A stretch of DNA of 64,000 nt from Demequina rhizosphaerae (lineage in GTDB: Bacteria; Actinomycetota; Actinomycetes; Actinomycetales; Demequinaceae): NCBI RefSeq assembly GCF_000971255.1, contig NZ_BBMC01000007.1, forward strand, positions 1-64,000, written 5' to 3'. Of the stretch, positions 17,817-26,372 are shown piece after piece. Position 1 is the stretch's first letter, and each line of letters begins with the position of its first letter. The position numbers and the translations under genes are program-made. The notes under the pieces were generated by a model. It saw only the letters and a list, made by a program, of their open reading frames with translations. It made no database searches and was not told the DNA's origin.

Positions 17817-18194
17817 TCAACCCTCGGACGCGCCGCTGGCCCACGCGATCGCGTCGGCTTCGTGGTGCCCGGGGAAGATGCGCAGCTCGCCCGGGAAGAG
17901 GAACGACATGAGGTGCACCGCCTCGGCGAGCACCTCGTGCCCCGTGACGAGCGCGAAGCGGCCCCACGCCCGGTGCGGGACGCCCTCGAGCCGCGCGTCC
18001 TCCCACATCGCTCCGAGCGAGTAGCGCTCGAAGTCGTCGCCGAGGACGTAGACGAGGTTGACGGGACCGCCCGCCTCGACGGCGGCGTCGATCGCGGGCT
18101 CGAGGGCCGCGCGGTAGTCGTCGGCGCTCACGAGCCCCGTGCCACGGAACCCGAGCGTGCCGGCCGGAAGGTCGTGGATCTGCTCGATGGGCAT
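17817..18194 (-). CDS. SpoIIAA-like (STAS/SEC14-fold) protein
   Basis: 125 residues. It begins MPIEQIHDLPAGTLGFRGTG and carries GDDFERYSLGAMWEDARL, which fits the SpoIIAA-like family (formerly DUF3478), small cytoplasmic proteins of unknown role. It lies 43 bases downstream of the acetyltransferase gene and could be the last gene of the monooxygenase operon. Confidence 0.7.
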   Translation of the reverse strand: MPIEQIHDLPAGTLGFRGTGLVSADDYRAALEPAIDAAVEAGGPVNLVYVLGDDFERYSLGAMWEDARLEGVPHRAWGRFALVTGHEVLAEAVHLMSFLFPGELRIFPGHHEADAIAWASGASEG

Positions 18195-18237
18195 GCCTCC
18201 ATCCTGGCGCGCGGGGTGACGGCGCGCGAGCGGAGGA

Positions 18238-18528
18238 TCACTCCTTGGGCCAGTCCACCTCCGCGCCGGGGACGTCGTGACGGCGCAGGTAGCGCGCGAT
18301 GAACGGGCATGCGGGCACGATGGTCTCGCCGCGCGCCGCGGCGTCGGTCAGCGCCCCCTCGGCGAGCGCGGAACCCAGGCCCCGGCCCTCGAACGCGTCG
18401 CCGACCTCGGCGTGCGTGAAGACGATGCGCCCCGAGCGCAGCCGGAACTCCACGACCCCGGCGAGCGCGCCGTCGACCGTGAGCTCGTAGCGGCCGCGCT
18501 CCTCGGACCGCGTCACCTCGGTGGTCAT
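18238..18528 (-). CDS. Small GNAT-type N-acetyltransferase-like protein (YidJ/Acetyltransf_CG type)
   Basis: 96 residues. AHA-type small acetyltransferase fold with EFRLRSGRIVFTHAEV, the acetyl-CoA loop FEGRGLGSALAEGAL and the ending IVPACPFIARYLRRH. The ATG at 18528 overlaps the stop of the upstream reductase gene (ATGA). Substrate unknown. Confidence 0.8.
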   Translation of the reverse strand: MTTEVTRSEERGRYELTVDGALAGVVEFRLRSGRIVFTHAEVGDAFEGRGLGSALAEGALTDAAARGETIVPACPFIARYLRRHDVPGAEVDWPKE

Positions 18529-19229
18529 GAGGCGCGCCGCGGGTCGAACGGGTCGTCGTCGGGGTCGCGCAGCGAGCCGCCGGTGGCGAGCCTCATCATG
18601 TCCGAGCTGAGGTCGATGTCCAGCTCGGTGCCGCCGCCGGAGCCGTAGGTGTGCTGGTAGGCGCCCCACGCATCGTCCCGCACGGCCCGCGCGAAGCCGG
18701 ACTCCATGAGCAGGACGAGCTCGCGCGCGGCGCGGTCGACGCGGGTGCCGAGCGCGGTGTCGGTCCAGTCCTCGGTCGAGGCGAACAGGCTGGTGGGCAC
18801 GGGCAGCGCGCGGAGGTACGCGAAGAGCGCGCGCATCTCCTCGTCGACCACGAGCGCGTGGCGGGCGGTCCCGGCGGTGGCGGCGAGGATCACCGGCTTG
18901 CCGATGAGGAGGTCGTTGTCGAGCACCTGGAAGAAGCTCGTGAACAGGCCGGACGCGCCCGCCTTGTACACGGGAGCAGCGGCGACGACCGCGTCGGCCG
19001 CGACCAGCGCGTCGACCGCACGCGTGAAGCGCGGGCCGAGCAGCTGGCTCGACAGCGCGGCGGGCAGCTCCTGGAGCAGCTCGCGCAGGTCGATCGTGGT
19101 GACGGTGACGGCATGGCCGCGCTCGCGGGCGAGGGCGGTGACGCGCTGGGTGGCGCGGTCGGCGAGCAGGCGGGTCGACGAGGGGTCGGACACGCCGGCG
19201 CTCACGACCACGAGGCGGAAGTCGGTCAT
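18525..19229 (-). CDS. NADPH-dependent FMN reductase, CE1759 family (partner of the LLM monooxygenase)
   Basis: 234 residues. A flavodoxin-like fold beginning RLVVVSAGVSDPSSTRLLAD, with VVAAAPVYKAGASGLFTSFF as the flavin-site segment. In actinobacteria this family is found beside CE1758-type luciferase-like monooxygenases and should provide reduced FMN. Here that monooxygenase lies two genes upstream. Coupled by 4-base overlaps to the MarR gene before it and the acetyltransferase after it. Confidence 0.83.
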   Translation of the reverse strand: MTDFRLVVVSAGVSDPSSTRLLADRATQRVTALARERGHAVTVTTIDLRELLQELPAALSSQLLGPRFTRAVDALVAADAVVAAAPVYKAGASGLFTSFFQVLDNDLLIGKPVILAATAGTARHALVVDEEMRALFAYLRALPVPTSLFASTEDWTDTALGTRVDRAARELVLLMESGFARAVRDDAWGAYQHTYGSGGGTELDIDLSSDMMRLATGGSLRDPDDDPFDPRRAS

Positions 19230-19726
19230 GGGGTCTCCTCGGGGAGGTCGTCGTCGGGAAGGGAGAGCTTGCGGGAGAGCGACTCGAGGAGCGCGAGCTC
19301 CTCGTCGCTCAGGCGGGCGGTGAGGGCGGCGGCGACCGACGCGCCGTGAGCGCGGCCCACGCGGCGCTGGAGCGCGCGGCCCTCGTCGGTGAGCGAGAGG
19401 TGGGCGGCCCGCGCGTCGGTCGGGTCGGCGCATCGTCCCACCAGGCCGCGCTCGACGAGGCGGTCGACCAGGCGGGACAGCCCCGGCTGGCTGAGCATCA
19501 CGTGCCGGCCCAGGTCGCTGAGCCGCTGCGGCGCGTCGCACTTCGACAGCGTGTAGAGCACGTCGTAGTCGCGCATCGACAGCCCGTCCCACACGTCGTC
19601 CTCGGTGAAGCGTCGCATGAGCGCCGTGTGCGCGCCCAGCGCGGCCTCCCACGCATCGTTCGCGAGCCGTGTCCGGCCCCGGGACGATGCGCGGGGCGCC
19701 GTGCCCGCGACCGGTGCGGTGGTCAT
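19226..19726 (-). CDS. MarR-family transcriptional regulator
   Basis: 166 residues with a winged helix: LSMRDYDVLYTLSKC, LSDLGRHVMLSQPGLSRLVD (recognition helix) and the wing RCADPTDARAAHLSLTDEG. It sits inside the operon it probably controls. Eight bases separate it from the monooxygenase, and GGAGGG precedes the ATG. The likely target is the palindrome at 20990-21001 within the operon promoter. Copies of the dispersed 10-mer fall in its N-terminus (19682) and wing (19429). Confidence 0.87.
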   Translation of the reverse strand: MTTAPVAGTAPRASSRGRTRLANDAWEAALGAHTALMRRFTEDDVWDGLSMRDYDVLYTLSKCDAPQRLSDLGRHVMLSQPGLSRLVDRLVERGLVGRCADPTDARAAHLSLTDEGRALQRRVGRAHGASVAAALTARLSDEELALLESLSRKLSLPDDDLPEETP

Positions 19727-19734
19727 CGTCCCTC

Positions 19735-20922
19735 CTAGAGGGTGGGGTAGGAGCCGACCGTCGACTCCGAGTCCTGGTAGGGGGAGCCGCCCGTGACGTT
19801 GTCGCCGCGGTTGGCGTTGGGGCGCGGCTGGCGCGGCTCGGCGTCGCCGTACTTCGCCTGGACGAGGTCGGCGTGCGACGGCGGGTTCGAGGGCGCCTCG
19901 GGGTCGCGGACCTTGTCGAGCTCCTCGCGCAGGACGGGCACGACGTGCTCGCCCAGCAGGTCGAGCTGCTCGAGGACCATCTTCAGCGGCAGGCCTGCGT
20001 GGTCGATGAGGAACAGCTGGCGCTGGTAGTCGCCGAAGGCCTCGCGGAAGGTGAGGGTCTTGTCGATGACCTCCTGCGGGCTGCCGACCGACAACGGCGT
20101 CATCTCCTCGAAGTCCTCCATCGTGGGGCCGTGGCCGTAGACCGGGGCCTCGTTGAAGTACGGGCGGAACTGGTCGTGCGCGTCCTGGCTGTTCTTGGCG
20201 ATGAAGGCCTGGCCGCCGAGGCCGACGACCGCCTGCTTCTGCGTGCCGTGGCCGTAGTGCTCGAAGCGCTGGCGGTAGAAGCGGATGAGGCGCTTGTAGT
20301 GCTCCTTGGGCCAGAAGATGTTGTTGGCGAAGTAGCCGTTGCCGTAGAACGCGGCCTGCTCGGCGATCTCGGGGGTGCGGATCGAGCCGTGCCACACGAA
20401 CGGCGGGACGTCGTCGAGCGGGCGCGGCGTCGAGGTGAAGCCCTGGAGCGCGGTGCGGAACTGGCCCTCGAAGTCGACCACGTCCTCGCGCCACAGGCGG
20501 TGGAGCAGGTTGTAGTTCTCGAGCGCGAGCGGCAGGCCCTGGCGGATGTCCTGGCCGAACCACGGGTACACGGGCGCGGTGTTGCCGCGGCCGAGCATGA
20601 GGTCCATGCGGCCCTTGGTGAGGTGCTGGAGCATCGCGTACTCCTCGGCGAGGCGCACCGGGTCGTTCGTGGTGATGAGCGTCGTCGAGGTGGTGAGCAC
20701 GAGGCGCTCGGTGAGGGCGCCGATGTGGCTCAGCAGGGTGGTGGGCGACGACGAGAAGAACGGCGGGTTGTGGTGCTCGCCGACGGCGAAGACGTCGAGG
20801 CCGACCTCCTCCGCGTGGACCGCGATCTTCACGATCGCGTCGATGCGCTCCGCCTCGGACGGCGTGTAGCCGCTGACGGGATCGCGGGTGATGTCCGAGA
20901 CGGACATGATGCCGAACTGCAT
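19735..20922 (-). CDS. FMN-dependent luciferase-like monooxygenase, CE1758 family
   Basis: 395 residues. TIM-barrel flavin monooxygenase beginning MQFGIMSVSDITRDP, with AVGEHHNPPFFSSSP and GRMDLMLGRGNTAPVYPWFG typical of the CE1758 group. It uses reduced FMN from the reductase encoded downstream; the substrate is unknown. GGAGGAG lies before the ATG. First gene of the operon, with a TATAAT -10 overlapped by the MarR-like palindrome. Confidence 0.86.
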   Translation of the reverse strand: MQFGIMSVSDITRDPVSGYTPSEAERIDAIVKIAVHAEEVGLDVFAVGEHHNPPFFSSSPTTLLSHIGALTERLVLTTSTTLITTNDPVRLAEEYAMLQHLTKGRMDLMLGRGNTAPVYPWFGQDIRQGLPLALENYNLLHRLWREDVVDFEGQFRTALQGFTSTPRPLDDVPPFVWHGSIRTPEIAEQAAFYGNGYFANNIFWPKEHYKRLIRFYRQRFEHYGHGTQKQAVVGLGGQAFIAKNSQDAHDQFRPYFNEAPVYGHGPTMEDFEEMTPLSVGSPQEVIDKTLTFREAFGDYQRQLFLIDHAGLPLKMVLEQLDLLGEHVVPVLREELDKVRDPEAPSNPPSHADLVQAKYGDAEPRQPRPNANRGDNVTGGSPYQDSESTVGSYPTL

Positions 20923-20984
20923 GGGGTGCTCCTCCGGGGCCGTGGCTGCGATGGTCGGGACGTGCGTCCCAGCCCCTGCCGCCG

Positions 20985-21001
20985 ATTATATGCGTTCGCA
21001 T
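20985..21001 (-). promoter_or_regulatory. MarR-type operator and -10 of the monooxygenase operon
   Basis: On the minus strand the palindrome ATGCGAACGCAT (21001-20990) is followed directly by a perfect -10, TATAAT (20990-20985). The operator lies in the -35/-10 spacer, so a bound MarR dimer would exclude polymerase. No good -35 is visible (GGCGTT at the right place). About 63 bases of leader separate the -10 from the ATG. Confidence 0.8.
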
Positions 21002-21090
21002 GTAACTAACGCCAGGCCGGCGGATCTATTCCCTCTCCGGCCGGGACGCTCGGTACTCCCGCAGCCGTGCCGAGCGCTCCTGCGGGACGC

Positions 21091-21870
21091 TCAGTACTCC
21101 TCGGCGAGGCGCAGCACCTCCGACGCGGCATCGGCGAGCGCGACGCCGTAGCCGCGCCCGTGGCCGGCGGCGTGGACCGCGAGCGGGTGGAGCTGGTGGA
21201 GCGGCACGCGTGCCCGCCAGCCGGGGCGCAGCGGCGCCGCCTCGTCGTAGGCCGCCAGCGCATCGTCCAGGTGCGGCAGCCCGAACAGCGCGAGCATCGC
21301 GAGGTCGGTCTCGGGATGGCCGCCGTGGGCCGCCGGGTCGATGAGGACGACACCGCCGGGGGAGAAGAGCACGTTGCCGCCCCAGAGGTCGCCGTGGATC
21401 CGCGCGGGCGGCGCGTCGTCGTCGAAGGCGCCGCCCTCGATCACGGTGCAGGCGCGCTCGACCAGCGCCGCCTCGTCGGCGCGGAGGAACCCGGCGGCGA
21501 GCGCGGGGGCGAGGAAGGGCCGTACGCGCGCCTCGGCGTAGAAGGCACCCCAGCTGTCGCGGACGAGCGCGGGCATGCCGCGGCTGCCGATGAACAGTGG
21601 GCCGTACCAGCCGGCCGGCCGCGCGCCGAACGCGGGAGCGCCCGCGGCGTGGGTGCGCGCGAGGTCCCTGCCGAAGGCCCGGGCGGCCTCGCGGGTGGGC
21701 GCGGCATGCTCGATCCGCTCGAGGACGATGCGCCCGGCGCCTGCCTCCCTGACGCGCGCGATCCGTGCGCCGCCGGCGGCCGCGAGCCAGCGGAGTCCCG
21801 CCGCCTCGGCCTCGAAGAAGCCGGCGGGGGCGTGGGGGTTCGCCTTGACGTGGTCCGTGGGCGCGTCCAT
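21091..21870 (-). CDS. Fructosamine kinase-like / aminoglycoside phosphotransferase-fold protein
   Basis: 259 residues. RIHGDLWGGNVLFSPGGVVLID contains the catalytic Asp and Mg-binding Asn and Asp of the fructosamine-kinase family, with VKANPHAPAGFFEAEAAGLRW at the start. These enzymes phosphorylate ketosamines formed by glycation so that they break down. GAGG lies before the ATG. Probably monocistronic. Confidence 0.82.
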   Translation of the reverse strand: MDAPTDHVKANPHAPAGFFEAEAAGLRWLAAAGGARIARVREAGAGRIVLERIEHAAPTREAARAFGRDLARTHAAGAPAFGARPAGWYGPLFIGSRGMPALVRDSWGAFYAEARVRPFLAPALAAGFLRADEAALVERACTVIEGGAFDDDAPPARIHGDLWGGNVLFSPGGVVLIDPAAHGGHPETDLAMLALFGLPHLDDALAAYDEAAPLRPGWRARVPLHQLHPLAVHAAGHGRGYGVALADAASEVLRLAEEY

Positions 21871-21954
21871 GAGTCCTCAGTGTCCCGTGGGGCGCGGCGG
21901 ACCGCTACGAGGAGTACTGGGTGTCCCGGCGGGACGGCGGCGCGGCGGGACGTG

Positions 21955-23220
21955 TCAGCGGGCGCGGACGCGCGGCGCGAGGACCCCCGCGAGGAGCAGC
22001 ACCACCACCGCGGACACCGGCATGAGCATGAGCCCCGCCCGGATCGACACCGAGTCCGCGATGAACCCCACGAGCGGCGGCGACACGAGGAAGCTCGCGC
22101 GCAGCAGCCAGCCGAGGTACGTGAGCGCGGCGCCGTGCTTGAAGCCGGGCAGGTCGTCCGCGACGGCCATCGCGCTCGGGATGAGCGTCGCGACGCCGAA
22201 GCCGGCCGCGCCGAAGCCGAGGATCGTTCCCCACACCGTGGGGAAGGCGAGCGCGGACCCCATGCCGACGAGGCCGATGACGGCTCCGGCACGCGCGACC
22301 GCGCGCTGGCCCCAGCGGTCGACCATCGCGTCGCCCGCGATGCGGCCGATGAACTGCATGCCCTGGAGGGACACGAAGCCGAGCGCCGCGAGCGTCGCGC
22401 CCGTGCCGAGCTCGTCGCGCAGGTAGCTGGCGGCCCAGGTGGCGCCCGCGTCCTCGACCCACGTGCCGGACATGGCGATCGCGCCGAGTGCGAGAAGCAC
22501 GAGCCACGTGCCGCCGCTGGCGGCGCCGAGCGGGCCTCGCCGGCGGCGTGGTGCCGAGGCGCCGGCCGAGGCGGGCGCGTCGGCGGGCGAACCGTGCGCA
22601 TCGTGGCCCCCGGCCTCGACGTCCGCGCGCGGGTCGGCGCCCGGCAGCAGCCAGCGGTGCCCGACGATGTTGACCGTCGCGACGATCACGGCGACCACCG
22701 CGAGGTGCACGCCCAGGTCGAGGCCCAGCCCGGCCGCGGCGCCGCCCATGAGGCCGCCCGCCACCGCGCCGATGCTCCAGATCCCGTGCATGCCGTTGAG
22801 GATCGACCGCCCGTACTCGCGCTGCACGCGGAGGCCGTGCGAGTTCTGCGCGACGTCGGCGATCGAGTCGAGCGCGCCCGCGAGGAACAGCGCGGCCGCG
22901 AACAGCACGCCGGTGGGGGCGAGGCCCGCGAGCACGACCGACAGCGCGAGCAGCACCATCCCCCACGTGCCGACGTTCGCGGAGTGGAAGCGGCGGATGA
23001 GCGCCCCCGCCGTCAGCCCGAGCACCAGCGCGCCGACCGGCATCATCGCGATGGCGACGCCGAACTGCGTGTAGCTGAGGCCCAGGTCGACGCGGACCTC
23101 CGGCAGGCGCGGGACGAGGTTCGCGTACGCGAGCGCGTTGGTGAAGAACAGCAGCGCGACGCCGAGACGCGCCCGTCGCAGCCTCGTGGGGACCGCGTTC
23201 GGGACGCGTGCGGACGTCAT
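21955..23220 (-). CDS. MFS transporter, 12 TM
   Basis: 421 residues, with FTNALAYANLVPRLPEVRVD in TM1 and the following loop and a charged central loop (about 205-240). It ends four bases after the GH3 gene, so it is probably cotranscribed and may export or import a sugar or other small molecule. TAGCGT inside the end of the GH3 gene lies six bases before the ATG, so it could also have a leaderless promoter of its own. The substrate cannot be told. Confidence 0.78.
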   Translation of the reverse strand: MTSARVPNAVPTRLRRARLGVALLFFTNALAYANLVPRLPEVRVDLGLSYTQFGVAIAMMPVGALVLGLTAGALIRRFHSANVGTWGMVLLALSVVLAGLAPTGVLFAAALFLAGALDSIADVAQNSHGLRVQREYGRSILNGMHGIWSIGAVAGGLMGGAAAGLGLDLGVHLAVVAVIVATVNIVGHRWLLPGADPRADVEAGGHDAHGSPADAPASAGASAPRRRRGPLGAASGGTWLVLLALGAIAMSGTWVEDAGATWAASYLRDELGTGATLAALGFVSLQGMQFIGRIAGDAMVDRWGQRAVARAGAVIGLVGMGSALAFPTVWGTILGFGAAGFGVATLIPSAMAVADDLPGFKHGAALTYLGWLLRASFLVSPPLVGFIADSVSIRAGLMLMPVSAVVVLLLAGVLAPRVRAR

Positions 23221-23224
23221 GGCC

Positions 23225-25462
23225 TCACGCTACCGAGAGGTCGGCGACCAGGAGGTCGGCGAGGCGCGAGCTCGGGCCCACGAGGACCTGGAACGCGCCG
23301 GGTTCGACCACGCGCTCGCCGCGCGCGTTCACGATCGAGCACTCGGTCACCGGGATGCGCACGGTCGCGTCGACGGCGGCGCCGGGCGCGACCTCCACCT
23401 GCGTGACGGCCTTGAGCTCGCGATCGGCCCACGTCGCGGACGTGTTGACGTCGCGGACGTACGCCTGGACGGTCTCGAGCACGGGGCGCGCGCCGGTGTT
23501 CGTCACGGTGACGGTCGCCTCGATGGCGTCGTCGAGCCCGAGCGACGCCGAGGCGAGGCGCAGGTCCGCGTAGTCGACGCTCGAGTACGACAGGCCGTCG
23601 CCGAAGACCCAGTGCGGCTCCTGCGTGAGGTCCGCGTAGCGGTAGCCGTGCTGCGCGTCGATCTGGTTGTAGAAGGTCGGCTGCTGGCCCACGTGGCGCG
23701 GCCACGAGATCGGCAGGCGGCCGCTCGGCTCGATCGCGCCGAGCAGCAGCTCCGCCAGCGCGCGGCCGCCCGCCATGCCGGGGTTCGCGGCCCACACGAC
23801 GGCCGCGGCGCGATCCGCCGACGGCGGCAGCACGTGCGGCTTGGAGGCGAGCACCACGAGGACCACGGGGGTGCCGGTCCCGACGAGCGCGTCGAGCAGC
23901 GCGACCTGCCCGCCGAGCAGCTCGAGCGTCGCGGTCGACTTGCCCTCGCCCACGAGCTCGATGCGGTCGCCGAGCACCGCGACCACCGCATCGGCGCCGC
24001 GCGCGGCCTCGACGGCCTCCTCGATCATGGCCGTGTCGGGCTCGACCGGGAACGCGATGTGGGGACGCGGCTGGCCGTCGGGGAAGTACGCGCCCTTGGG
24101 GTCGGGGCCGGTCGTGATGATCTCGGCGCCGCGCGCGTGCACCACCTCGGAGCCCGCGGGCGCGAGCGCGCGCAGGCCGTCGAGCACGGTCGTCGTCATC
24201 TCACGCGGGTGGCCCTCCATGAGCCAGTCGGCCTGGCCGGAGGCGCCGGCCCAGTCGCCCAGCTGGGTGTGCGCATCGTCCGCGTTGGGTCCCACCACCG
24301 CGAGGCGCAGCGGGCGGTCGGCGGCCAGCGGCAGGGTGCCGTCGTTCTCGAGCAGGACCAGCGACCGGCGGGCGACCTCGAGGTTGAGGGCACGATGCGC
24401 GGGCTGGGCGATCACCTCGCGCTGCAGCGCGACGTCGGGCAGGCGCGGGTCCTCGAACAGGCCGAGGTCGAACTTGAGCGTGAGGATGCGGGTGACGGCC
24501 TCGTCGATGCGGGACTCCTCGAGGAGGCCCTGCGCGACGGCCGCCTGCGCGCCCTCGAAGAAGGCGGGCGTGGTCATGATCATGTCGTTGCCGGCGTTGA
24601 CCGCCGCCGCGGAGGCCTGCGCGTAGTCGGGGAACAGGCGCTGCTCGCGCACGAGGTTGCCCACGTTGTCCCAGTCGGTGATGAGCGTGCCCGTATAGCC
24701 CCACTCGCCGCGGAGGACGTCGTTGAGCAGCCACTCGTTGATGGTGATGGGGATGCCGTCGGTGGACTGGTAGCCGAGCATGAAGGTGCCGCAGCCGGCG
24801 CGCGCCATCCGCTCGAACGGCGGCAGGTACCAGGAGCGCAGCTTGCGGCGCGAGATGTCGGCCTCGGAGGCGTCGCGGCCGCCCTGGGTCTCGGAGTAGC
24901 CCGCGAAGTGCTTGGCGGTCGCGAGGATGGCCGTGCGGTCGCCCAGCCCGTCGCCCTGGTAGCCGCGCACCATCGCGGTGCCCAGCTCGCCGAGCAGGTA
25001 CGGGTCCTCGCCGAAGGTCTCGGACACGCGGCCCCAGCGCAGATCGCGCGCAATGCACAGGACGGGGGAGAAGGTCCAGTGGATGCCGGTCGCGGCGACC
25101 TCGACCGCGGTGGCGCGCGCGACGCGCTCGAGCAGGTCGGGGTTGAACGTGGCCGCCATGCCCAGCTGGGTCGGGTAGATCTCCGCGCCCTCGAAGAACG
25201 AGTGACCGTGGATGCAGTCCTCGCCGATGAGCAGCGGGATGCGCAGGCGCGTCTGCTCGACCAGCGCGTGCGCCTCGGCGAGGCGCTCGGGGGAGGCGTG
25301 CAGGATCGAGCCGACGTGGAGCTCCTCGATGAGGTGAGGGACGCCGTCGTAGGTGTGCATCTGCATCATCTGCCCAACCTTCTCGGGCAGCGTCATGCGC
25401 GCGAGGAGGTCGGCGACGCGGGCCTCGGTGGGCTGCGCGGGGTCCAGGTAGAGGTCGGTCAC
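23225..25462 (-). CDS. GH3-family beta-glycosidase (beta-glucosidase or beta-xylosidase type)
   Basis: 745 residues, cytoplasmic (no signal peptide). The N-terminal TIM barrel has LLIGEDCIHGHSF, GRVSETFGEDPYLLGELG, AKHFAGYSETQGGRD and LITDWDNV with the nucleophile Asp. A C-terminal alpha/beta sandwich (from about 350) and a fibronectin-like domain at the end (about 640-745) complete the family layout. The GTG at 25462 follows GGAAGG at 7 bases and was preferred to the GTG at 25477. Transcription starts from a promoter whose -10 lies in a palindrome (25509-25520) shared with the divergent TetR gene. Confidence 0.85.
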   Translation of the reverse strand: MTDLYLDPAQPTEARVADLLARMTLPEKVGQMMQMHTYDGVPHLIEELHVGSILHASPERLAEAHALVEQTRLRIPLLIGEDCIHGHSFFEGAEIYPTQLGMAATFNPDLLERVARATAVEVAATGIHWTFSPVLCIARDLRWGRVSETFGEDPYLLGELGTAMVRGYQGDGLGDRTAILATAKHFAGYSETQGGRDASEADISRRKLRSWYLPPFERMARAGCGTFMLGYQSTDGIPITINEWLLNDVLRGEWGYTGTLITDWDNVGNLVREQRLFPDYAQASAAAVNAGNDMIMTTPAFFEGAQAAVAQGLLEESRIDEAVTRILTLKFDLGLFEDPRLPDVALQREVIAQPAHRALNLEVARRSLVLLENDGTLPLAADRPLRLAVVGPNADDAHTQLGDWAGASGQADWLMEGHPREMTTTVLDGLRALAPAGSEVVHARGAEIITTGPDPKGAYFPDGQPRPHIAFPVEPDTAMIEEAVEAARGADAVVAVLGDRIELVGEGKSTATLELLGGQVALLDALVGTGTPVVLVVLASKPHVLPPSADRAAAVVWAANPGMAGGRALAELLLGAIEPSGRLPISWPRHVGQQPTFYNQIDAQHGYRYADLTQEPHWVFGDGLSYSSVDYADLRLASASLGLDDAIEATVTVTNTGARPVLETVQAYVRDVNTSATWADRELKAVTQVEVAPGAAVDATVRIPVTECSIVNARGERVVEPGAFQVLVGPSSRLADLLVADLSVA

Positions 25463-25508
25463 GTCGGGTCCTTCCACACGGCGACGGGCGGGCTCTGGCG
25501 AGCGTTTC

Positions 25509-25543
25509 TACCACATGGTAAAAAGAGAGTCGAAACGTTGCAA
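25509..25543 (-). promoter_or_regulatory. GH3 promoter with palindromic operator over the -10
   Basis: Minus strand: -35 TTGCAA (25543-25538), 17-base spacer, -10 TACCAT (25520-25515). The -10 forms one arm of TACCA-CA-TGGTA (25509-25520). The -35 region contains AAACGTTGCAA, which partly resembles the LacI-like sites of the GH43 genes. The adjacent TetR regulator is the simplest candidate to bind the palindrome. Confidence 0.68.
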
Positions 25544-25579
25544 GCCGGGTCGACGGGCCGGGCGTGGGAACGTCGGCGA

Positions 25580-25603
25580 GCCGATGCGCCGATGCGCCGA
25601 TGC
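25580..25603. repeat. Three tandem copies of GCCGATGC
   Basis: The 8-base unit is repeated exactly three times and then degenerates (GCCGGAAC). It lies in the leader of the TetR gene. Function unknown; possibly slippage. Confidence 0.8.
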
Positions 25604-25671
25604 GCCGGAACGCCGGCGCTGCGGATGTCGGGACGCCCGGACCCCGGGTCGTCGAGCGAAGGGAGGGGGCA

Positions 25672-26253
25672 GTGGCCGATCGTGGGCTGTCGGAGCGCGG
25701 CGCCGGCACACGCGCGCTCATCCTCGACACCGCGCTCGCGGCCTTCGCGGAGTCCGGCTACCGCGGCACGTCGGTGCGCGACATCGCCACGCGGTGCGGC
25801 CTCACGCATCCGGCGCTGCTCTACCACTTCCCCACGAAGGCCGACCTGCTCATGGCGGTCCTCGACCGCCGCGACGACGCCGAGGGGCGGGCGGCCGGCT
25901 TCGACGAGCTGCGCGGGCGCGCGCTGCTCGACGAGCTCGTCGGCACCGCGCGGCGCAACGCCGACCGCCGGGGCGTCGTCGAGCTCTACGCGACCCTCTC
26001 CGCCGAGGCGACGGAGGCCGGCCATCCCGCCCACGCGTACTTCGTCGAGCGCTACGCGCGCCTCCGCGGCTCGGTCGAGCGCGCCTACACGGAGCTCGCG
26101 CGCGCCGGGGAGCTGCGTCCCGGGATCGTGCCGGAGACGGCCGCGCGCCAGCTCGTGGCGCTCATGGACGGGCTCCAGGTCCAGTGGCTGCTCGACCCCT
26201 CGATCGACATGGCGGACGCCCTCGCCGCGCACGTCGCGGCGCAGATCGCTTGA
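25672..26253 (+). CDS. TetR-family transcriptional regulator
   Basis: 193 residues. The N-terminal helix-turn-helix is clear: ALILDTALAAFAESGYRGTS, VRDIATRCGLTHPALLYHFP, TKADLLMAVLDRR. The C-terminal ligand domain is not specific. The GTG at 25672 follows GGGAGGGGG; an in-frame start further upstream would read through the tandem repeat and has no ribosome site. It is divergent from the GH3 gene and probably controls it. Confidence 0.82.
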   Translation: MADRGLSERGAGTRALILDTALAAFAESGYRGTSVRDIATRCGLTHPALLYHFPTKADLLMAVLDRRDDAEGRAAGFDELRGRALLDELVGTARRNADRRGVVELYATLSAEATEAGHPAHAYFVERYARLRGSVERAYTELARAGELRPGIVPETAARQLVALMDGLQVQWLLDPSIDMADALAAHVAAQIA

Positions 26254-26267
26254 CCCGTCACCGAATC

Positions 26268-26281
26268 GGGACCTCGGTCCC
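26268..26281. repeat. Inverted repeat before the first DoxX-like gene
   Basis: GGGACC-TC-GGTCCC, perfect 6-base arms, in the 119-base gap between tetR and the DoxX-like gene. It could be a weak terminator or an operator. Confidence 0.4.
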
Positions 26282-26372
26282 TGCCAGGGGCGATGCCGCG
26301 CTCCTAGGTTCGACGTAGGCGCTATCCCCGGTGCCACGGGCTCACGAGGCCCGGCTACAAAGGAGTAGAGCA

